A stretch of 64,000 nucleotides of DNA, from assembly GCA_963921825.1 (NCBI GenBank), contig OY997589.1, forward strand, positions 71,594,523-71,658,522. Direction: 5' to 3'. Origin of the DNA: Erodium maritimum. Lineage: Eukaryota; Streptophyta; Magnoliopsida; Geraniales; Geraniaceae. Made by a program: the position numbers and the translations under genes. The notes beneath the pieces are model-generated. The model worked only from the letters and a program-made list of their open reading frames with translations, was not told the origin of the DNA and ran no database searches. Below, in pieces: positions 56,601 through 64,000 of this stretch. The first letter of the stretch is position 1. Each line of letters starts with the position of its first letter.

Positions 56601-59297
56601 AGGACGGAATGCTTAAACACAAAGGTACATATGAAATTATATCTCCTGAAGAAATCGGGCTTGAACGGACAAATGATGCTGGTATTGTCCTTGGGAAACT
56701 CAGGTAAGTTGATTACCATTCTGCCAACTATTTGTTTGATAGCTAGATAGTTCTAATCATATTTTATAACTTCTTGGGTATGCTTTAGCCTTTGTATGTA
56801 ACACATTCTGAATTTGAACTCTTTGTTTGCCTTTATTTTTTTTATTCCTTTTTGGTAGATATATCCACGTTTGGCATGGTGCATTGATTATGTTTCCATA
56901 ATTGTCATCAGATCTTATGCTTGGTGATGGTATTTAACATATGTAATGTGTACTTGGAATGTATACTGTAGAATTTTAGTTTCATGAAGGAATATTCTCA
57001 ATTTGTTTTTCTCTTCTCGATTTCATCATTTATAATTGACACAAGTAATCCTGTCTGAATCTCTCTGGTACAGTGGGCGCCATGCATTGAAAATGGCTCT
57101 TGAAGAGGTATATAGCAATTTATGTTTCTGATCAGTTATCATAAAAAATCCCTTCCTCACTGCCATAATGTTTCAAGAAAACTTTTCTTTTTCCAGCTTG
57201 GTTATGAGGTCGATGGAGAGAAACTTCAGAGTATATTTTGGCGTTTCAAAGCAGTAGCTGAAACAAAAAAGGTAAGATATAGGTTTGGGTAATTGCGCTT
57301 TTTTTAATATTCCATGAAGATTACTGGAGCTTTCAATATATTGTAGAAGACACTTTAACAGGCTATATGATGATGCAATTATTCCTTTCCAAAAAAAGAA
57401 AAAGATAACATCATTGTTCTTGGATATTATATTAGCTCTGCATTCCACTCTCTAGTCTAAATGGGCAAACACCCAGGTGAATTTGATTCTAGTATATGTG
57501 AAATAACCAAGTGGTTAAAAGAAATAATACTTTTTGAGCTTCAAATCAGAGGGTACTCGTACTCCATTGCATAGTTTACCTTTTCTTATTTGCAATGTAC
57601 GGCAATATTTTTCCACTCTTAAGTTGATGAATAGATGCAATCTAATTCTTGATTATGGCATTATACATGTAATGCATATTACATTAAACACTGCAAATGT
57701 TTAGGACATAAAATACGGCAAAGTTGGACCTTTAAATTGAGTGTTGGTGCCATCTGTGCTCTTATCTCAAACAATATGATGTTTCTAATGGGACTAAAAC
57801 TTCAACACTGAAAATTGGAGACTGATAAGAAATTGGACATTTGAAACGTTATATTTGAATGAGAGCTTCAAAACTGTTCTACTTTCTTGGCTGGTTAAAA
57901 GTCAGCTCTTATGTTATTTGTTTCCTTGCAAAGTGAAACTTCCTCTAGAAATAAGTACCACCAATATGTTTTGCTTTTCTAGATTTGAATATGTTATGAG
58001 GTTCTACAGGGTTTATGCTAACGAATATTTGTATGCCTTGTTTCTTTAAGACTTCTATTTTTGTTATTCTGTTATGACATTTTATTAATTTTACCCAACG
58101 GTTTCCAGAGAGTTACCAATGCAGACCTCGTTGCATTGGTATCAGATGAACTTTTTCAGCCAGAATTGGTTTGGCAACTTAGTGATCTACAGGTAAATAA
58201 GTCTAGGCTATCTTAGGAACTAATTTTTGAATATTTAAATCTCCCACAATTGAATGGCCCTGGCACACAGGTTACATGTGGAACTCTTGGTCTCTCAACA
58301 GCAACAGTTAAGCTCATTGGCGCTGATGGAAAAGAACACGTTGCCTGCTCAGTAGGAACAGGGCCGGTTGATTCGGCTTACAAGGCCGTTGATCTCATTG
58401 TGAAGGTTAGAAATAGCTCACTTCACACATATCGCTCTGGCCTCAGACTCCTTACTCCTATACTTCCCGTTGTTATATGCAGGTACCAGTGACACTCCTT
58501 GAGTACTCCATGAATGCAGTAACAGAAGGCATTGATGCATTAGCCACCACCCGTGTTCTAATTCGTGGTGAGAAAGTTCATACATCTACTCATGCTTATA
58601 CTGGAGAAACTGTTCATCGAACATTCAGGTATAGTCTGAGCATCTTGCTCATCTTAGAGGCATATATTTTATAAGGTTAATTGCAGATAGATACTGCATA
58701 CTATAGGTTTTCTACATGTAACTACCCCTACTTTAAACTTTTATATCAAGTTACCTAAACTTTAAAAAAAATGACGGATACCTCTTTTTGTCAGAAAATG
58801 ACAAATATGCCCTTGACTCCAGTCCGAAAAATGACTTCATAACTACTAAAAACATTTTGACCAGATGTAGAAAACGGTTGAGTAGATGTAAAAAGACTCT
58901 TTAAAAGATAAAACTATGAAGAAAAGACAGAAAATAGTGTGTTTTGAGGTTGGGGTTTAAGGGTATTCTTGTCATTTTTTTGGTAAAAAAGGGCTTTCTG
59001 CAGTTTTGTGAAAGTTTAGGTAGTTGTAAATAACGTTTTGAATTTGAGGATAGTTCTGTTCAAAAGATGTATAGTACGCGATTGCTATACGCAATTAACC
59101 CTATATTTTACATCTGAACCTGTTACTATTCTTAATTGTTGTCGTATATTTTCGTGTTTACCAGCGGCACCGGGGCGGGCATGGACATTGTTGTCTCCAG
59201 TGTGAAGGCCTATGTTGGAGCTCTGAACAAGATGTTAGGTTTCAAGGAACCGTCCCCCCAAAAGGTCAATGAAGAAAGAACTCCAGTTTCTGTTTGA
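53665..59297 (+). CDS. IPMS: 2-isopropylmalate synthase, chloroplast (IPMS), 12 exons
   Basis: Condenses acetyl-CoA with 2-oxoisovalerate, the first committed step of leucine synthesis in plastids. Exons: 53665-54344, 55130-55343, 55429-55509, 55776-55868, 55961-56047, 56603-56703, 57074-57107, 57197-57271, 58109-58192, 58271-58405, 58483-58628, 59165-59297; all junctions are GT-AG and give 620 residues, close to Arabidopsis IPMS (631). Residues 1-60 are rich in Ser, Thr, Pro and Lys with no acidic residue, as in a transit peptide. The HMGL-type barrel includes [12 protein letters not shown] (82-93), HCQNDLG (284-290), NGIGERAGN (312-320) and HESGIHQDG (379-387). The C-terminal LeuA regulatory domain (about 484-600, [20 protein letters not shown]) is present, so leucine feedback is expected and MAM identity unlikely. 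The start at 53665 has G at -3 and +4. No damage is seen. Confidence 0.97.
58674..59102. mobile_element. MITE in the last intron of IPMS
   Basis: The ends AGGTTAATTGC and mirror GCAATTAACCCT begin imperfect inverted repeats (AGTTACCTAAACTTT and mirror further in, AATGACAAATATGCCCTTGA and mirror GGGTATTCTTGTCATTTT). The flanks ATATTTTATA and ATATTTTACA are a near duplication of about 10 bases. It sits in intron 11, between 58629 and 59164, without touching the splice sites. Confidence 0.65.
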
Positions 59298-60062
59298 ATC
59301 TCAACATACAAGAACTGAATTCTCCACGCAATAGCATCACATGCTTCCTCTATTCACTGTACCATTAAGCGTAGACTAGACCATAACAAAGTATAGGAAC
59401 TGGAGTTTTACATTCTGTCATTAGATTGTGGTCCTTGCTTTATTTAGGAACATGTAAGACTGTAACTGCTGATGAATTTGCCGACTCGATGAAGCTTTGA
59501 TATCAAGGTTAGTTTCAATTGTTTGCCCTTTTTGTTGCTGGAAGTAACATAGTGTGCTTCTGAGAATTCTGGAAGTACCCTTTGGTAGAGAAATGATTGC
59601 TTTCTTCACTGTTGAGGAAAGCAAAGCTTCCTTTATTTGAAAAAGGTTTAACCACTGCAAATGCTTCTCAATTGTATCTATGTTGGGACAGTTTGGAGCC
59701 TAGAAAGCAATATCTAAATTAAAATAGTCAAGGTGGGTCATGTTCATGCCTCAGCCTTTAATTTTGGGTGCTCACAAATATGTACTTAATGTTCCTTCTA
59801 TTTTCTATTATTAGTTGTATTACATGACATTTCAACCAGATTTTATCTTTCAGGTCATAATCAGCTTCACTTTTTTTCATGACCCTTTACTCTTAAACCT
59901 CTCAAGTAGCTGCGTTTTCTAATGCCAAGTATGAACAATTAATAATTATTGTCAAGGAGCATAATCTGGCATCCCCAAAACTATGACATGGCATACACTG
60001 TTTTTCTATTACATTATGCAACAAACAGATTGATTAAAACCGATTAATAATAAAAAGAGATA
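59298..60062 (+). other. 3' UTR and downstream sequence of IPMS
   Basis: The 3' UTR begins at 59298; its end is not clear because no AATAAA signal stands out before about 59800. The rest is ordinary AT-rich sequence with no repeat recognised. Confidence 0.4.
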
Positions 60063-60404
60063 TTAAGTCTTAACGATGGCCTGATAAAAAAAAGTCTTAA
60101 CGATGGATAAATGAGGAGGAAGAGGAGGTGCTCGATCGGAGGTGGGTGGACGGGACAGAGTCGTTGCCGCTGCTGGTGGTGGCGGTGGATATGAGGGAAG
60201 TTCCAGCCAAAAGAGGTTCAGAGTCGAGGAGAAGAACATGACGATCGTTGGCTTTTTCGACGGGGTAAACACACAAAAGATCGGTGGAGGTAGAAGAGAG
60301 GATGGAGTAATCTGATGCGGTGATGGTGGTGGCGGACTAAATGGTTCCCGGAAAAGGTGTCGCCGTGATCGACATGAATGGCTAGGGGTGGCCCTAGGAA
60401 GCAT
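60063..60404. other. GC-rich island with a Pro-rich minus-strand frame
   Basis: A GC-rich patch in an AT-rich setting, giving a 113-codon minus frame with runs such as SPPPPSPHQITPSSLLPPP. There is no recognised domain. It may be a captured gene fragment or a 5' UTR-like relic. A short direct repeat (AAGTCTTAACGATGG) lies at its left edge. Confidence 0.3.
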
Positions 60405-60636
60405 CTTGCATGCCAGAAAATCTTTCCTTAGTTTTTATGTTAATAATTGTGTTTATTTGTTTTCTTTGTTTTTACGATACAGAGTAGATTCGTTCTACAT
60501 GTCTAAGAGAGTAAGTATTTCTACAGAGTTTATAATCTGGAACTTAGGGTCTCTGACTCTGAACAATGTATAATATGTTACGAACAATTGAATTGAATAA
60601 AAATTATTATATTTCTCCGTTTCAAAAAAGAAAATA

Positions 60637-60950
60637 ATGTTGTAAAAGAAAGAACTATATTAGAGAGCATATGAGAACATGGAGAGAATAGAATAGATCA
60701 TTGAATTGATTTACAATAGCCTATATTTATAGGCTCATAACATGTACATGAGAAGTCATAACCTTAATGACACTTTAATCTATACATAAAGAAGAGAAAT
60801 AGAAAAGCCAAAGCTCTTGCAACATAAGTCTAGAAGCCTCCCATAATCAAAGAGGTTATACAACACATATATTCATAAAATTCCCCTTTTGCATGACTCG
60901 TACAAATATTATTATTATTATGTATGCCGAGAAATACGAACACTCCTTCG
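60637..60950 (-). repeat. Possible LTR remnant (copia-like) in reverse
   Basis: Read on the minus strand it has a TATA-like box in GAGCCTATAAATATAGGC, then TCAATGATCTATTCTATTC and a C/T-rich tail ending in TTTTACAACA, the layout of a plant copia LTR around its promoter. The other boundary, flanking duplication and internal region were not found. Confidence 0.4.
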
Positions 60951-61103
60951 TATGGAAGTACATATGGATCCTCGTGCGGGACTATCCCTGCTGGATGGAG
61001 CCGTAACTTGGCCGACATAATCAAAGATCGCAAGTGATGTGTTTTGAAGGCAATACATGAAGGTCCGCTACGGGCGGCCAACAACTTGTAATGGATTTTG
61101 GAA

Positions 61104-61355
61104 GTGTAATGTGACGACACGACTTCAAGTTGTATCTTTGTTATCCATAATCAAAGATGGCAAGTGACGTGGAAGCAGTAGTGTCAGTACTCTTGGAACA
61201 TAGAAAGTACTGTCATGTTACTGTATCTTCGACACGGCCACGTGACAATACTTGCTATGTGCTTGGAGCAATGACACTATCACTTCCATGTCATTTGCTA
61301 TATTTGATTATGGAATACCAAGAATAAAATTTGAAATCATGTCGTCATATTACAC
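61104..61355. mobile_element. Foldback MITE, about 250 bases
   Basis: The ends GTGTAATGTGACGACACGAC and mirror GTCGTCATATTACAC lead into nearly full-length inverted repeats (CCATAATCAAAGATGGCAAG and mirror CTATATTTGATTATGG; AGTAGTGTCA and mirror TGACACTATC). The single strand would fold into a long hairpin. No sure target duplication. Partial copies of the CATAATCAAAGA motif lie just upstream (60840 and 61015). Confidence 0.7.
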
Positions 61356-61678
61356 CCCTAGACCCATTATTCAATGTTCAAGAAAAATGGCACGTAGATC
61401 GTATTACGTTGTACTTCCATTCTAACGCTTCAAGAAATAATAATATGCTCCAGGTCGGATCGTCTTTCGTTTTTTCAACAACATCATATTCAATTACACC
61501 GTTCCGAAATAATAATATTACACCCATATCCAAATACCTTCGATTTTTTTCCCCGAAAATAAATTTGGAATAGATTGAATGTGCCTATTCTTACTATGAC
61601 ATCAAAACAACTAGACTTATACTAGACCCACGAATCGAGTTTAATCTTCTTTAGTTTCCCCCAAAACCAATCTATTCA

Positions 61679-62252
61679 GAGCATCCCGCAGTTCATGGGC
61701 TGAGAGATAAAAGGTAGAGAGAAAACACATAAAGTAAGGGAGAGAAAGTAATAAAAATTGCTGGCGGGGAGAGCGGGTGAAGAGCTTATAGCCGGCGCTC
61801 AACGTCAGCGTTAAGAGTTTTTTATTGTACCTTTTTGTTTTTTTAATTCTTTTTTATTTATTCTGTTTTAAAATTCTTTTTAATACAAATTCTTTTTATA
61901 TAAATTCTTTTTAATACATTCTTTTATTATATAATTTTTTCTTAATTTTTTTTAAATGCTTTCTTATATAAATTCTTTTTAATACATTTTTTTAAAAAAT
62001 TCTTTTGTTATATAACTCTGTTTATATAAATTCTTTTTGATACATTATTTTTTAAAATTATTTTGTTATATAAATTATTTTTTTAATTTCTTATTTTGAG
62101 AATATTTTATTCATACCGCTGACGGCTCCCAGTCGACCAAAAAACATCCACTGTAGGCTGTTGGCGTTTCTCGCTGACGAGGAGACAAAAATATTATTTT
62201 AATCCTTCCCGTCAGTTACTCTCCGCCAGTAGCCGCTGTATAAGTGTGGATA
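61679..62252. mobile_element. Possible Harbinger-type MITE
   Basis: The left end GAGCATCCCGCAG and, mirrored, the right end GAGTATCCACACT are similar; the flanking triplets are TCA and TTA and do not match. GC-rich patches near both ends flank a core of TATATAAATTCTTTTTAATAC-type repeats (61840-62090). The call rests on the end sequence only. Confidence 0.4.
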
Positions 62253-62479
62253 CTCTTAGACCAATCTAATCCTACGGTAGGTCATACATTATGGATAGTG
62301 AAATATAATGTACGGAAAGACAATTTGGCCCCCGAACACAATAAATGTTGCTTAACCATGATTTGTAATGGGTTTTATGAATACTGCAAAAGAGGTAGTG
62401 TACTAGTGGTAGTGACAAATTGCAGATAAATCTCAGTAAAAAAGGAAGAGTTTTTATCAACTTCAACTTGAAGCTCAAA
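62253..62479 (+). other. Upstream flank of the PTI1-like gene
   Basis: About 230 bases with no certain promoter element; an AT-rich stretch at 62300-62350 could hold one. No gene. Confidence 0.35.
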
Positions 62480-64000
62480 ACAAACTGCAAAACTTCAAAG
62501 ATTCCATTTTCAGAGACCCAACAAAAACCCAGAGCCAGCGTTGCTTATCTGTCTCTTCTTCGTCTTCTCCAAAACCCTACAAGAGAGAGAAAGAAAGTAA
62601 AAGAATTAAGCCTAACTAACAAAGAGAGAAACCAGGTAATTCTCTTCTTTCTTTATTGCCAAATCCTCCATTTTCGGTTGAGATCTGCGCCTTCGTTTCT
62701 GCTTTTCCCGATCCCTCCTTCTCTTCTCTGCCCTCTTATTTTCTCATCTTCCTTCTTCCCATTCCCATATCCCAATTTTCAATTCCTCTCACAATTTTGG
62801 GGTTTGAATTTGCGATCAATTTATTTTCTGTGGTTTCGATCCCTCTATTGAATTGCTTGTCTGTGTGTGCGTTTCATTCTTCCATGGAAGCCGAATTGCA
62901 TCGGCGTGGTTTAGTGGTAGCTACTCTGATTCCTTCATGTTTTGGTTTTTGGGACGGGACCCCCCTGATATTTTGGGAAAGTTTTCCTTTTATAGTAAAT
63001 CTTAACATGAAGTTTGAGCACCCTTGTGATTGTTTTTGGTTAGGAAGCAGCAATATTTCATTTTTCCTTTTCAAAGATTTGTGGTTTCTGAATTGAGGGA
63101 CATTTACTGTAAACAATTTTTCATATTTTTGTTGTAATTTATGATTGTGTAAGTGTCGATGGTGACCTGAACATAACCCAACAACAACAAAAGAAAATCT
63201 TTGGAAACATATAATTAGGTGACTTTGTCTATGGTTCATATGATCATTTCATTAGTTACTGGGGTAATCAGCTTTTACTTTATAGCATATAAGTAATTTG
63301 TTGTTTCACACTGTTTGAACTTAAAAGAAGGTAATCTTAGTGCATTTTGGTATTGGGTTGAGTAATACTATTGTTACTTCAGAGGCAAGTTTTTTTTATT
63401 GGAATCCATCATCATCCAACCTGTTGGAGAGATATATGCTTAGAAAATGATCACAGTTAATGTATTGTCTGACAGTTCAGTTGCCTTTCCACAGGCACAT
63501 GCACCTCCTCCTGGTCGCTTTGTACGTCTTGAAAATAGTAGTATCGACGACGAATATTATCTAAGGAAAAAGACCAAGATGCGTAGGTGGCTTTGTTGTA
63601 CATGTCATGTAGATGAGCCTTCCTCACCACGGGAAAATGAGATCATGAAAAACCCAAGAAACCATGCCGATGGTATGTTTGATGGAATCTTACTACGCTT
63701 GCAAGGTTGTGGATGGAATGTTATAATAATTTTATAGATGTTTTAACCAGTGAACCAAGGTTATGATGGATTGAGCTTGTTTGGTCGTTATACTTTGCAT
63801 TATGGTTTGGACCAGGTCGATTATGGGATTTAAGGTTTCTGGGCGTTTGAAGATACATAGTTATATTACTTCAACTCTAGCTGAAAATGATTTTCTTTTT
63901 CATTCTCTAATTGAAATTGCCAAGTTGATATGGGCGTGCTTCAAACTTCCACAGTTTGTTGGCATAAGTTTTAGCCCTCAATTTCATTTATGGTGGCTTG
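62480..64000 (+). CDS. PTI1-like receptor-like cytoplasmic kinase, first exons only
   Basis: A non-coding exon of the 5' UTR probably ends at 62635 (AG|GTAATT), followed by an 859-base intron and an exon at 63495-63672 (CAG|GCACAT ... GATG|GTATGT). The first ATG in the kinase frame is at 63579 and gives MRRWLCCTCHVDEPSSPREN, then MKNPRNHADG, which matches the N-terminus of plant PTI1-like kinases. The Cys cluster CCxC at residues 6-9 is a candidate palmitoylation site, consistent with plasma-membrane location. The kinase domain lies beyond the window. PTI1 kinases act downstream of pathogen-recognition and OXI1 kinases; that role is family knowledge. The frame stays open upstream of the ATG within the exon. 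Frames at 62420-63096 are intron or 5' UTR. Confidence 0.82.
63499..63564 (+). promoter_or_regulatory. Upstream ORF in the PTI1-like 5' UTR, 21 codons
   Basis: ATG at 63499 in a different frame from the kinase, reading MHLLLVALYVLKIVVSTTNI and ending with TAA 14 bases before the kinase ATG. If transcripts start in the exon that ends at 62635, it could lower translation of the main frame. Its use is inference. Confidence 0.4.

Noticed and set aside
60063-60404. 113-codon Pro/Ser-rich minus frame
   Set aside because: No domain, no splice or promoter context, and composition explains the open frame.
62895-62940. GTGGTTTAGTGGTAGC in the PTI1-like intron, like a tRNA A box
   Set aside because: No B box or cloverleaf follows at the right distance.
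62420-63096. Plus frames of 143 and 146 codons before the PTI1-like exon
   Set aside because: They cover the C/T-rich 5' UTR and first intron and contain the donor site at 62636; no domain.

Overview
This is plant nuclear DNA, almost certainly from a eudicot. Two host genes are recognisable: a 12-exon chloroplast 2-isopropylmalate synthase gene (53665-59297, +) and the first exons of a PTI1-like receptor-like cytoplasmic kinase gene that runs off the right edge (62.5 kb to the end, +). The Ty3/gypsy and Ty1/copia elements have primer sites matching plant initiator tRNA-Met, and PIF/Harbinger, MULE and hAT families of plant type are all present. The species cannot be named from this window.

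Layout. 1-12108: a Ty3/gypsy fossil on + whose 5' LTR begins about 90 bases before the window; a solo LTR of a related family (260-3687, reverse) sits inside that LTR. 12109-13865: a fragment of a MULE transposase N-terminus (+) and a low-complexity acidic/basic reading frame (-). 13866-25104: a hAT-like shell filled with later insertions: a 342-base MULE-type MITE, a complete-length Ty1/copia fossil (14409-21395), a PIF/Harbinger transposase pseudogene, a 1.26-kb MULE-type element, and inside that two MITEs set in TA microsatellites. 25109-28097: a solo gypsy LTR landed at the right edge of the hAT. 28098-28690 continues the acidic/basic frame seen at 13.5-13.9 kb, so one locus was split. 29709-32138 and 41523-50963 are two copies of one PIF/Harbinger-like transposon that carries two related SANT/Myb-like genes and no transposase; the second copy is split by a Ty3/gypsy fossil (43316-50337). 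Between them lie a MITE (32221-33152), two broken copia elements (about 33740-36453 and 36454-39600) and a poly(A)-tailed LINE-like retroposon with a 13-base target duplication (39774-41339). 50967-53276 holds a hAT transposase remnant and another MITE.

From 53.3 kb the window is gene-bearing. IPMS makes 2-isopropylmalate, the first committed step of leucine synthesis in plastids; its C-terminal LeuA regulatory domain is present, which argues for a leucine-controlled synthase and not a methylthioalkylmalate synthase. The PTI1-like kinase N-terminus has the Cys-rich membrane-anchor motif of that family. The two genes have no evident functional link.

The most unusual item is the pair of two-gene SANT transposons. 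Their two ORFs look homologous to each other, each has its own TATA box, a palindrome of 22 bases lies between them in both copies, and the ends carry clustered GTGTCAG motifs. Several other short elements here share GAGCA-type ends and three-base target duplications, so they may have used a common PIF/Harbinger transposase.
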